From: Symploca sp. SIO3C6
GTDB lineage: Bacteria; Cyanobacteriota; Cyanobacteriia; Cyanobacteriales; Coleofasciculaceae
DNA: 64,000 bases
Assembly (NCBI GenBank): GCA_010692425.1
Contig: JAAHHJ010000017.1
Span: 90,084-154,083, forward strand
Direction: 5' to 3'
The notes beneath the pieces were generated by a model. The model was not told the DNA's origin, ran no database searches, and saw only the letters and a list, made by a program, of their open reading frames with translations. Below, one piece after another: positions 9,653-17,569 of the stretch (positions within the stretch are counted from its first letter, which is position 1; each line of letters opens with the position of its first letter). The position numbers and the translations under genes were made by a program.

Positions 9653-10782
9653 CTTTCTTCGCGGCGGTCGCCCCTCGCTTTTAGCGACGGGAGGAAAGCC
9701 GCGCCTCCGACTAATGGTTTACAAATTAATCCTGTGCTACGTCTTAGTAGCTTGGTTTTCTTGACAGAAAACTGCCCTAATCGCTTCGAGTTAAAATCTG
9801 ATACCGAAACTTGTGTTTTGGTGTCTCCCGATACCCAGCCCCGATATTTAACCCCTTTGCGCTCTGTCTCGACGAAGTCTCCCTTTCTAAGACCGTGGCA
9901 AGTTACTGTCGCGCCATATTTGCGACGCTTTCCACCCTTGGCGAACACCATTAGATGTAGCTGTCTACGGCTAACGGGAGGTCGCTTAACGACTAAAAAC
10001 GGAGCTGGGGTAACTTGACAAATACCTTGCCAGTAACCGTATTTACCTCTCAACTCTTTCCATCTCAAAAAGTAATGAGCGGCTAGAGCGATACCATCAA
10101 CAGCATGAGTGGCAGGTGTTTGATTAGCCTTGTTGGATTTGTCTTTAGTCAAACCCAAGTATTGCCTGAGGTTTGAAGTTTCCCAGCCATACCTGGTAGT
10201 AACTGGCGCTAGTTGTGGCAACCACTCCTCAATCATGACTTTTTGACCTACCATTGCTGGACTAAAGCCTTTGTTCCCCTTAGCCTTAATGTATTCGTAC
10301 ACAATACCGCTAACTGGAAACAGCTCGGTTAATTCTTTAACGACACGGTACTCAAGTTGTCTATTGGAACGAATACTAGGAGGGAGCTTTCTAGCCTTGC
10401 GATTGTTAAAGCGTACTTGTCTATGTGAACGTTGGTTGTAGGGTAACTTGCGATTAATTCGTCTGCCTCTACGCCCACGCCGCATCATTCTACGGTCTGA
10501 CATTCGCTTTGTAACACTCTTAAAAGGTAACTCAAGATGGGCAGTAAAAAGGGTTGCTTTGACAGATTGAACACCTATCCCAGTAAATAGTTTTCCAGGG
10601 TCAATACCAACAGCTATAGGTTGGGTTTTAGTATCAGCATCTATTGTTAATTGGATAGCAAACTGTTGCAGGTCATTCCGGTAGATTCGTGCCTTACCTT
10701 CCTTTAGCCATCGCCTTGCACGACTAGGCTTGGTCGGCATTAAAGGCTTGCCGAATTTACTGATAACGGGTACACGATACAT
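9649..10782 (-). CDS. isrB: IsrB-like RNA-guided nuclease (PLMP + RuvC, no HNH)
   Basis: A 377-residue IscB-family protein. It begins with the PLMP motif (GKPLMPTKPSRARRWL, residues 11-26), then RuvC-I with Asp61 in GIDPG, an Arg-rich bridge helix (about 97-130), RuvC-II with Glu163 in IVYEYIKA and RuvC-III with His226 and Asp229 in HAVDG. Only about 60 residues separate RuvC-II and III, so there is no HNH domain; this is the IsrB layout (known members are RNA-guided nickases) rather than IscB. All RuvC acidic residues are present, so it may be active. A HEARO/omega-RNA-like region lies upstream. The last codons (ARGDRREER) run through the element's right-end hairpin and the TGA overlaps the ATG of the EF-G-like gene. 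Confidence 0.88.
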   Translation of the reverse strand: MYRVPVISKFGKPLMPTKPSRARRWLKEGKARIYRNDLQQFAIQLTIDADTKTQPIAVGIDPGKLFTGIGVQSVKATLFTAHLELPFKSVTKRMSDRRMMRRGRRGRRINRKLPYNQRSHRQVRFNNRKARKLPPSIRSNRQLEYRVVKELTELFPVSGIVYEYIKAKGNKGFSPAMVGQKVMIEEWLPQLAPVTTRYGWETSNLRQYLGLTKDKSNKANQTPATHAVDGIALAAHYFLRWKELRGKYGYWQGICQVTPAPFLVVKRPPVSRRQLHLMVFAKGGKRRKYGATVTCHGLRKGDFVETERKGVKYRGWVSGDTKTQVSVSDFNSKRLGQFSVKKTKLLRRSTGLICKPLVGGAAFLPSLKARGDRREER

Positions 10783-11005
10783 GGTGATAAACCTTTCGTG
10801 AAAAAGTTAAAAGTCCCCTCGACCACGCTTAACAAGATGTCCCTTCTACAGGCGCAACTAGTAAGGTTGCTTGTAAATAATCTGAGCTGGGGAAGCACTC
10901 AGAAGTACGTGCCAGTTAAGCGCTCAATGGTAAGCGTCAAATCTCTGTAAGGCTTACCTCTTACAAGCCCTCGCTAGAAGCGAGGGTTATTGACTACTTT
11001 CCCCC
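9660..11005 (-). mobile_element. IsrB element with hairpin ends
   Basis: The IsrB gene and its upstream RNA are bounded by similar short hairpins: CCCTCGCT-AGA-AGCGAGGG at 10968-10986 and CCCTCGCTTTTAGCGACGGG near 9672-9691. Such subterminal palindromes are typical of IS200/IS605-superfamily elements. No TnpA is present, so mobility would need a transposase in trans. Exact ends and target site cannot be set from one copy. Confidence 0.65.
10783..11000 (-). ncRNA. HEARO / omega RNA of IsrB
   Basis: About 200 nt directly 5' of the IsrB start, rich in pairing segments: the 8-bp hairpin at 10968-10986, GTAAGC/GCTTAC pairs, and GCAAC...GTTGC near 10853-10876. HEARO RNAs (now recognised as IscB/IsrB omega RNAs) occupy exactly this position. 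By the family rule the guide would be the sequence 5' of the first hairpin, around 10987-11010 on the minus strand. Called from position and structure; no covariance model was run. Confidence 0.7.
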
Positions 11006-11099
11006 AAAATCATTAATATTCAACTAATAAAGACTTGTACTCAGTTTTGCAGCAATGCCCGCAAAAAGTTATAACTGAGTTGCTTTTTCCCACTTGATT

Positions 11100-11310
11100 C
11101 TGAAGGCGAAGGCGCTGCTCCAGTCTGTAGGGCAAACACGGCTCAACGACGCACGTGAGCAAAATTAGTGGTGGTATTTAAGTCTCTGTCACCAGCAAAG
11201 CCGCACTTGTTGAGAGTTAAATCTGCGCTCATCTAGTGCTAGAGACGGTTTCTTCTTTCTACAGTTTGAGCAAGTTTTGGATGAAGGCATCCATCAATTA
11301 ACCACTATCA
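11100..11310 (-). pseudogene. Fossil TnpB C-terminus (zinc finger + RuvC-III)
   Basis: On the minus strand from about 11293 one frame reads WMPSSKTCSNCRKKKPSLAL and then DERRF, the first half of the TnpB zinc finger. After a frameshift another frame reads NKCGFAGDRDLNTTTNF, the second CxxC half and the RuvC-III DRDxN motif. No other part of TnpB is recognisable. It lies just upstream of the IsrB RNA and is a separate, older insertion remnant. Confidence 0.8.
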
Positions 11311-11539
11311 ACTTGAAGTTGTATAGCTGGTATCTATATTTCAACCCTGAGCTTAGCGCGTTCTGCTCTCGAGTAAACCACAACCGTAATCTCTTTTAAG
11401 AGAAACATTATTAAAAATTAAGTTAAACTAAATATAGTAAATACAACTAAACTTTTATTAATTTAAATAACTAATTGCAACGAATTTTCTCAAAGAGAAA
11501 CAGAAATTGGCAAAGGCAAGCAGATCATTGTTCCACAGT

Positions 11540-12469
11540 ATGGAAAGTCGTAGAAAAGGTTTCTGTGTAGGCTTGAGTTTGCTGTTGCTTGGTAGCAGTA
11601 TGATGCTAGTAACTCTACCACTTGCGGCACAAACCTCATCGCCTGCCATTCCAACCATAGAGCCAACACAACCGGCAGCACTTGAGCAGCTAAATCAAGG
11701 ACTGGCATGGATTGAACAGGGCAAATTACCAGAAGCGATCGCAGCGTTTAGACAGGCGGTTCAACTTAATCGGCAGCTGGCACCTGCCTACTACAATTTA
11801 GGGTTAGCCTTACGCCAGTTGGGGCAATTGCAGGAGTCAGAACAGGCTTTTTACCAAGCAACACAAACTGACCCCAGCTTTGCCTTAGCTTTTGCTAACT
11901 TGGGAGCAGCACGCTTGGAACTTCAAAACCTAGCTCAGGCGCAGGCTGATTTGTTACAAGCACTAGAACTTGACCCTAATCTTGGAGTTGCTCATTACAA
12001 TTTAGGTTTAGTACTCTCCAAAACAGGAGAACTAGAGCAAGCGATTAGGGCATTTAATAGGGCGATGCAATTGAGTAGAAACGCCCCAGAGCCAGCATAT
12101 CATCTAGGCATCACCTATTGGCAACAGGGAAAAATAGAACTAGCAAGAAAGGCGCTACAGCGTGCGATTCAAATCAACCCCCAATACTCAGAAGCACACT
12201 ACAGTTTAGGTTCAATTTGGTTTAACCAAGGAGAGTTTGAGGCAGCTCTCGATGCTTTCCGGCAAGCTGCAACTGCCAACTCTAACTACGCTAATGCCTA
12301 TTATGCTGCTGGTTTAGTATTTCTACGCCAGAACCGATTTAGTGACGCCGAGCAAATGTTGCAATACGCCAGAGATCTTTACAAAGCCCAAGGCAATTGG
12401 CAGTGGGCGACAAAAGCAGAGCAAGGACTCGAAGCAGCACGTAACTCTATCCCGCAGGAGCTACGCTAG
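11540..12469 (+). CDS. Exported TPR-repeat protein
   Basis: Starts best at ATG 11540 (309 residues), which gives a signal peptide: MESRRK, a hydrophobic core, then a likely cleavage after LAAQT; an upstream TTG at 11507 would only lengthen the n-region. The mature part is about eight tetratricopeptide repeats of the form AYYNLGLALRQLGQLQES, with the ASSOC consensus Gly/Ala/Pro positions kept. TPR solenoids bind protein partners; the partner is unknown. Single gene, preceded by the AT-rich spacer after the TnpB fossil. Confidence 0.85.
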   Translation: MESRRKGFCVGLSLLLLGSSMMLVTLPLAAQTSSPAIPTIEPTQPAALEQLNQGLAWIEQGKLPEAIAAFRQAVQLNRQLAPAYYNLGLALRQLGQLQESEQAFYQATQTDPSFALAFANLGAARLELQNLAQAQADLLQALELDPNLGVAHYNLGLVLSKTGELEQAIRAFNRAMQLSRNAPEPAYHLGITYWQQGKIELARKALQRAIQINPQYSEAHYSLGSIWFNQGEFEAALDAFRQAATANSNYANAYYAAGLVFLRQNRFSDAEQMLQYARDLYKAQGNWQWATKAEQGLEAARNSIPQELR

Positions 12470-12576
12470 CTGAGGTTGAAGTAATTCAACTTGGATTATT
12501 TGACCAAACTAATTTAGTGGAATTGGAATCATCTTCTTATCCTGGAGATCGTTGAGTATCTAACGTATTGGTTGAG

Positions 12577-13182
12577 TTAATGCTTCAAAACAGCGTGCGA
12601 TGATTGACGGCTGGTATCCCAGAGCAAAATGCTGTGAAGACAACCAACAGCGATCGCCCATACCGCATTTCCCGCAAAAACGCCCCACAAAATTGGCAGG
12701 GTAAATCCTTCAACACCTCCCAAGGCAAATCCCGCCAGCAAAATGACACACTCATACAGAACATATCCTCCCATTAAAGCGACAGCCAACCATAGATAAT
12801 GACTTCCCATAGGAGAACGACCGAAGCTAGGTTTGATAGATGTTAGGAGTGTGACCAACAGCGTCCCTAATCCTAGTACCAATCCCCAGGTAAAGGTGTT
12901 GAGAGTCTGAGGATAGCTGTGAATGGTAAACCCCAAAAGTTGGTTGACAAACCACATAGTCATCATAGTTGCAATAGCACGGCGATGGGGAAGAGTCGCT
13001 CCAGCGATCACACCAAAACCCACCAGAGGAACTGTGCAGGTATAAACAACATTACTGAGACTGCCTAGGGCGGTAAGCAAGAGGAACCAGAATTTACTCT
13101 GGGACACAGAACGGTAAGCTACCTCCCAACGAGCTGATAGCTTAAGTAACGGTGAATGGCTAGCAATTTTGCTGTAATGCAT
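12577..13182 (-). CDS. Integral membrane protein in cobalamin-riboswitch operon
   Basis: A 201-residue protein with about five or six hydrophobic segments (for example WFLLLTALGSLSNVVYT and VALMGGYVLYECVILLAGFAL). I do not recognise the family securely. It has a good ribosome site (AAAGGAG, about 8 nt before ATG) and follows the ferredoxin-like gene by 26 nt, so it is the last gene of the unit headed by the cobalamin riboswitch. Size and topology fit a small B12 or cobalt permease component, such as an ECF-type substrate-binding subunit, but that is inference from context. Confidence 0.75.
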   Translation of the reverse strand: MHYSKIASHSPLLKLSARWEVAYRSVSQSKFWFLLLTALGSLSNVVYTCTVPLVGFGVIAGATLPHRRAIATMMTMWFVNQLLGFTIHSYPQTLNTFTWGLVLGLGTLLVTLLTSIKPSFGRSPMGSHYLWLAVALMGGYVLYECVILLAGFALGGVEGFTLPILWGVFAGNAVWAIAVGCLHSILLWDTSRQSSHAVLKH

Positions 13183-13208
13183 AGAGAAAACTCCTTTTCT
13201 AGAAAAAC

Positions 13209-14105
13209 TTAACTTTTTGGAGGATAGAGGTGGGCTGTTAGTTTGCGACCATTAACCAAATGTTCCTGTACAATTTGCCGTGCCACCTCTGGTTTAACTC
13301 GCGTGTACCAGGTTTGTTGGCGCAGTTCGGGAGAGCGATCATCCCCTGAGTAGTACACCACCGGTCCTAACTTGCAAACCTCCAGACAACCAGAGCTAAT
13401 TACATTTACTTCTAGTCCCGCTTCTGCCACCGCTTGCTGCATTGCCTCACAGACAGGCTGCCAGTTACGCGAAGGATAGCAGCGACTAGAACGACAGACG
13501 GATAAATAGGGGCGCTTGAGGGGATTAGTGGTGTAAGGAATCGGACGGATTCCTTGAACGTAGATTTGTCGTAGTTCTTCGTAAAGTGCCAGCTTCTCCA
13601 GACAGGGCTTATTTTCCGGCAGTAGGTCTTCTTCCTCACCCAGAAACGGATTGGGCAAAAACAGATTCATCATCTTTTCCCCCGTCCCATTCCAGAACTG
13701 AATCCCCCAACTGCGTGCTTTACCATGTTCATTGAGGCTGCGATATAAGGCGGCGCGACCAACTAGACGCTGTTGGCGTAGATTGGGTGGGGTTTTCTGA
13801 TGTGGACCACCCAGGTTTTCTTCTACGCACAAATGCAGATGCCAGGATTCGGTAGCAACAGTGAGATACCCATCGTAAACCACGCAAATTTTAGGGGGTT
13901 GGCTAAACTCCAACTCCAGAACGCTACCCTCAACCACATGCCCTAGCTGCACTTCCTGCCAACGTTCTTGAAACAGAGTGTACAATATCGGACCAAGTAC
14001 ATCGATCTGAGGGGAAAAATCTTCGTATTCAATCGTACCGCTTCTGGAGGCAGGTTCTGTATCCCGGCAGTTGAGCGGCGTGACCCAACGATTAAATGCA
14101 CTCAT
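13209..14105 (-). CDS. 2Fe-2S thioredoxin-like ferredoxin domain protein
   Basis: 298 residues. The N-terminal two thirds have no motif I recognise. The C-terminal 100 residues form a thioredoxin-like 2Fe-2S domain: VCRSSRCYPSRNWQPVC followed by SGCLEVCKLGPVV, giving the spaced cysteines that bind the cluster. Such domains are often found with cobalamin and tetrapyrrole genes in cyanobacteria. It sits 12 nt after the BtuB-like receptor and 26 nt before the membrane protein, all under one cobalamin riboswitch, so a reductive step in cobalamin handling (for example cobalt reduction) is plausible but not shown. Confidence 0.8.
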   Translation of the reverse strand: MSAFNRWVTPLNCRDTEPASRSGTIEYEDFSPQIDVLGPILYTLFQERWQEVQLGHVVEGSVLELEFSQPPKICVVYDGYLTVATESWHLHLCVEENLGGPHQKTPPNLRQQRLVGRAALYRSLNEHGKARSWGIQFWNGTGEKMMNLFLPNPFLGEEEDLLPENKPCLEKLALYEELRQIYVQGIRPIPYTTNPLKRPYLSVCRSSRCYPSRNWQPVCEAMQQAVAEAGLEVNVISSGCLEVCKLGPVVYYSGDDRSPELRQQTWYTRVKPEVARQIVQEHLVNGRKLTAHLYPPKS

Positions 14106-14117
14106 CAGCTACTCTCC

Positions 14118-16229
14118 TTAAAATTCTGAACTCAGACCAATGCGAAAACTGCTACCTACCCCTGGAAAACCAGGAAATTCTTCATACTGTTGATCAAAAA
14201 TATTGTCCCAACTGGCATTGAATACCAGATTACTACTTACAGGCAATCGCAGTTTCAAATCCAAGGTAGTGTATCCCGGCAGAGATTCTGTATTGGTATT
14301 GTTAGTAAAAAACTCACTAAGATGACGCAGCAGTAATCCAACATAGAGTCCTCGGTTGGTTTCATATGCTAGTCCTAAATTCAGACTATCAGCTCCACGG
14401 AAACTCAATTCATTACTTTCGAGACCCGGATTGCTATCTTCCAAAATCTCAGGGTCATTCAAAGTATAGTTAGCGAAGGCATAGAGATTGTTGGCTAGTT
14501 GGGCATTTAGCTCGGCCTCAATCCCCGTTGTCCGCACTTTGCCAATATTTGTGTAGGTACTAGGAGAGCCAAACTCAAAATTTATTAAATCGGAGATGGT
14601 ATTGACGAAGAATGTTAAACGCAGTAAACCAAGATCTCCCAATTGCTGGTCAACACCAATATCAAAACTATTGCCTCGTTCAGGTTGCAAATCGGGATTG
14701 CCGACTACGTTAAAAGCCGCCAATCCTTCCTGGTTAACTATTTGAGGAGCTCTAAAACTTTTAGCATAGTTAGTTCTGAGGGTAGTAGATTTTCCTAAAG
14801 CCAGACGTACTCCCAAACTAGGAGAAGTGAATGAACCATTTTCTAGGCTATTAAAATCTTGGCGTAGTCCCAAATTGAAGCTAAAACTAGGAGATAAATC
14901 AATATCATAAAGAGCAAAAATTGCTCCTTGGCTAATATTGCCGTCATAGTTCTCGGTGTTAGTTTCAGTGGCGAAACTGAAAGTATTATTTTCAGCATTA
15001 ATATTACGATAATCAAAGCCATAGGTCAGGCTTTGGTTGGCAGCTAATTGCCAGTTATGTTGCACCTGTAGTCCTAGGTTGGTTCGCTCAATATCATCTT
15101 TTGTTCCAAAGGTATTGGGGTCAGGGTTGGTGAAATTGTAATCGAGAAAATCGGCGTAAATTCTACTGGTTAGCAGAGAATCATCTGCCTGTCCCAATTT
15201 AGCTTGCCAGCTTAGATCTAGTAGGACTTCTTCCGTGTACTGCCTCGCCTCAGGGGTAAGGTTATTAAATTCTCCGGCACTGCCATCAATAGGAATGGGA
15301 ACACCCCCAGCCACACCGAAATCTTTAGTGAGATATAAAGCATTGAAAATGAGACGGTTGCGATCGCCTAAGTTCGTCTCTAGTTTCAAATTGAGGTTGT
15401 TGTACAGAACATCGGCGTTTTCACGCTCATCTTCCAAATCAATTCTGTCAATCTCGAAAGGGAAGTCGTTCTCCGACTCCGTGCGATTGTAACTCAAAAA
15501 CCAACCGATATCCCCAGTGCGACCATTGGTCTGAACCACCTGTTGATTGAAACCAAAACTACCCAAACCGACAGTAGGTTTGGCTTCAATCTCTTGTTGT
15601 TTAGGCACAACACGGGTAATGATGTTAATCACTCCACCAACAGCATCAGAACCATAGAGGGTTGAACCACCACCGGGAACTACCTCAATCTGTTCTACTA
15701 CGTCGGTGGTAAATTCCGAGAGATCGAAGCCACCAAAAAAGCCAACATCATTAATCGGTCGTCCATCTAACAAAATTAAGGTCTGAGCGGTATTACCGCC
15801 ACGGATGAATTGAGAACTAGACGCTCCCAACTGCCCCCCTGCTGTACCATCACTGAGAATTCCCGGTAAGAATTTGAGGGCTTCTTGTACTGTACTGGCA
15901 CCTTGAGCTTCAATTTGTTCCCGGTTGATTATATAAGCTGGACGGCTAGAGTCTCTGAGGGTGCCTTCCTGACGAAATGGAGTGTAGAGCGGTTGAGTTA
16001 ATAGCTCCTCGGTTACCGTAATTTCAATTTCTTCTGCTTGTTCCTCAACTAATGGTTCTTTTTCCGCTTCGGTTTCTGAGTTAGTTGTCGGTTCCGGAGA
16101 GGATTGTTGAGCGTAAAGTGGTTCTTGAGCCTTAACTTCACAGCCCCCCATAAACATCATTGTTAACCCACTTAAACTCAGGCAGATACAGTTAGTTAAC
16201 CAAGCAATAACGGCAAGGTTAGTATACAT
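14118..16229 (-). CDS. btuB: TonB-dependent outer membrane receptor, BtuB-like
   Basis: 703 residues. Signal sequence at the N-terminus, a low-complexity acidic linker, a TonB-box-like stretch (EEIEITVTEE), a plug domain (about 95-210: GASTVQEALKFLPGI, IRGGNTAQTLILLDGRPIND, YGSDAVGGVINIITR) and a 22-strand barrel ending in the aromatic C-terminal signature RIGLSSEF. TonB receptors import metal chelates or cobalamin using energy from TonB-ExbBD. A cobalamin riboswitch about 400 nt upstream on the same strand strongly favours cobalamin as substrate. First gene of a three-gene operon. Confidence 0.88.
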   Translation of the reverse strand: MYTNLAVIAWLTNCICLSLSGLTMMFMGGCEVKAQEPLYAQQSSPEPTTNSETEAEKEPLVEEQAEEIEITVTEELLTQPLYTPFRQEGTLRDSSRPAYIINREQIEAQGASTVQEALKFLPGILSDGTAGGQLGASSSQFIRGGNTAQTLILLDGRPINDVGFFGGFDLSEFTTDVVEQIEVVPGGGSTLYGSDAVGGVINIITRVVPKQQEIEAKPTVGLGSFGFNQQVVQTNGRTGDIGWFLSYNRTESENDFPFEIDRIDLEDERENADVLYNNLNLKLETNLGDRNRLIFNALYLTKDFGVAGGVPIPIDGSAGEFNNLTPEARQYTEEVLLDLSWQAKLGQADDSLLTSRIYADFLDYNFTNPDPNTFGTKDDIERTNLGLQVQHNWQLAANQSLTYGFDYRNINAENNTFSFATETNTENYDGNISQGAIFALYDIDLSPSFSFNLGLRQDFNSLENGSFTSPSLGVRLALGKSTTLRTNYAKSFRAPQIVNQEGLAAFNVVGNPDLQPERGNSFDIGVDQQLGDLGLLRLTFFVNTISDLINFEFGSPSTYTNIGKVRTTGIEAELNAQLANNLYAFANYTLNDPEILEDSNPGLESNELSFRGADSLNLGLAYETNRGLYVGLLLRHLSEFFTNNTNTESLPGYTTLDLKLRLPVSSNLVFNASWDNIFDQQYEEFPGFPGVGSSFRIGLSSEF

Positions 16230-16629
16230 TAAGGTTATTTTCCTTCTGGTTAATGGTTATGACCAGTAATTTCCAGTGATTGATTGCCAAAACTGTTACA
16301 ACTCCCCTAGCATCTGAGCAAAATAGCGAAATTAGTTGCACTCAAACTTGCTCTAAGTACAGAGAATTATGCTTAGTTGTCACAAATTTTGTTGGGAAGT
16401 AGTTTGATACCCAGGATGAAATCTTGCAAGGACTATGTACCTGATACAACCACTGATCAATAAACTTATAGTGGTTTGTCAGAGTGATCTACTTAGTAAG
16501 CCCTGCTATCTGATTGAGTTGCAAAGCTTTCTTTCTACCAACAGCTTCACAATCCGAGAATGATAAACTCTTAAGCTTTTTAACTAGCCAGTTAGTCATT
16601 ACCTGTACCTCGCAGATAAATATGGATAA

Positions 16630-16770
16630 ACTTCATCGGCGGGCATTCTGACTCAGAGACATTAAGCTCATCACAGCTGCGGGACAGCGCCGGATTTACA
16701 CCGAACTTTCCCCCTTTCCTCCAACGGCTGCTCCTCGTTGGAACCGATAATCTTGCTTATGCCAGGATAT
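16630..16770 (-). promoter_or_regulatory. Cobalamin riboswitch
   Basis: On the minus strand the core reads AAAGTTCGGTGTAAATCCGG and then CGCTGTCCCGCAGCTGTGA, matching the conserved adenosylcobalamin aptamer (GGTG...AATCC...CTG.CCCGC..CTGT). A peripheral hairpin CCAACGAGGAGCAGCCGTTGG precedes it. It should reduce expression of the btuB-like operon when cobalamin is plentiful. Confidence 0.93.
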
Positions 16771-16939
16771 CATACCAAATCCATACCTTAATACATACTG
16801 CTGTATTTAGGAAATTGGTATTAGATATATAGCGCTGCGCGCTGGTGTGTTTACAAATCACAAATCGAGCCTTGATGAGCAAAGACTTAGAACACTTGTA
16901 CTGTAAATAGACGAGAGCGCACTGCTATAGGAGATAAGC

Positions 16940-17030
16940 AAAACTATCTTGAAACCTTGATTTTTCGTAGCATTAATTCATGAATTAATACTACCTCCGA
17001 CGCTTTTTGCATAAGTCCTGAGATAGTTTT
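16940..17030. repeat. Small inverted-repeat element with 18-bp palindrome
   Basis: AAAACTATCT at 16940-16949 is inverted at 17021-17030 (AGATAGTTTT). Inside lies the perfect palindrome ATTAATTCATGAATTAAT (16972-16989) and the sequence TGCATAAGTCCT (17008-17019), which resembles the ends of the MITE at 60968-61108. Looks like a decayed non-autonomous element. Confidence 0.55.
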
Positions 17031-17119
17031 ATTTAACTTAGTTCACAAAGAAACAGTTCAGAATAGTGCTATTCTGAAACCCAGTTAAATGCAAATTAAC
17101 TCAACTCAGGAGAAAATGC

Positions 17120-17494
17120 ATGAAGCGAGTCGTAAGTTTCTTGATTTCTTTGATTGCTCTACTAGTATTAATCGCGCCCCCAGCTCACGCTGATTATATA
17201 AGGGCGGGACAAACCACGCCAGGGGCTACAAACTGGATGGTATATGAAGATAATTCTATCTATGTTGAGGTTGACACCACTGATGCTGACTTCTCTAATA
17301 CCCCTATTTACATCACATCACTTGGGGGCGATGGTGCTCACTTTACAACTGTAGGAGCTTCATCTATTTATAAACCCACTCCCACAAGTTTCCGTATTTT
17401 CCTAAAGAAAATAAGTGGAGCAAACCTTACTCCAGATTTTGCTAACGAGATGAAATGGTACATAAATTGGATTGGAATAGATCCGAATAGTTGA
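17120..17494 (+). CDS. Small secreted protein
   Basis: 124 residues with a clear signal peptide (MKRVVSFLISLIALLVLIAP, cleavage near AHA-DY). The mature 100 residues look like a single beta-sandwich module (SNTPIYITSLGGDGAHF, GASSIYKPTPTSFRIFLK, MKWYINWIGI). I recall similar modules in scattered bacterial secreted proteins but cannot name a function. AGGAGAAAATGC precedes the ATG, a strong ribosome site. Convergent with topA. Confidence 0.75.
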   Translation: MKRVVSFLISLIALLVLIAPPAHADYIRAGQTTPGATNWMVYEDNSIYVEVDTTDADFSNTPIYITSLGGDGAHFTTVGASSIYKPTPTSFRIFLKKISGANLTPDFANEMKWYINWIGIDPNS

Positions 17495-17513
17495 TCTCTT
17501 GGAACTCCTCAAT

Positions 17514-17538
17514 AAGGGGAGAGAAACTCTCTCCCCTT
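17514..17538. terminator. Bidirectional hairpin between convergent genes
   Basis: AAGGGGAGAG (17514-17523) pairs with CTCTCCCCTT (17529-17538), a 10-bp G/C-rich stem between the ends of the secreted protein gene and topA. There is no long T-run, so it may be only a partial or factor-assisted terminator. Confidence 0.6.
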
Positions 17539-17569
17539 GCCTCTCCTACCTGAGTAACTCTGTTCACCG

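Larger units (their letters stand above)
16230..17119. other. Long spacer: riboswitch leader and palindromic element
   Basis: Holds the riboswitch, its roughly 400-nt leader toward btuB, and an inverted-repeat element (16940-17030). No protein gene seen. The leader between 16230 and 16630 must contain the expression platform; I could not assign it. Confidence 0.6.

Noticed and set aside
9649..10782. IscB with HNH domain
   Set aside because: Only about 60 residues between RuvC-II and RuvC-III and no HNH motif; IsrB fits better.
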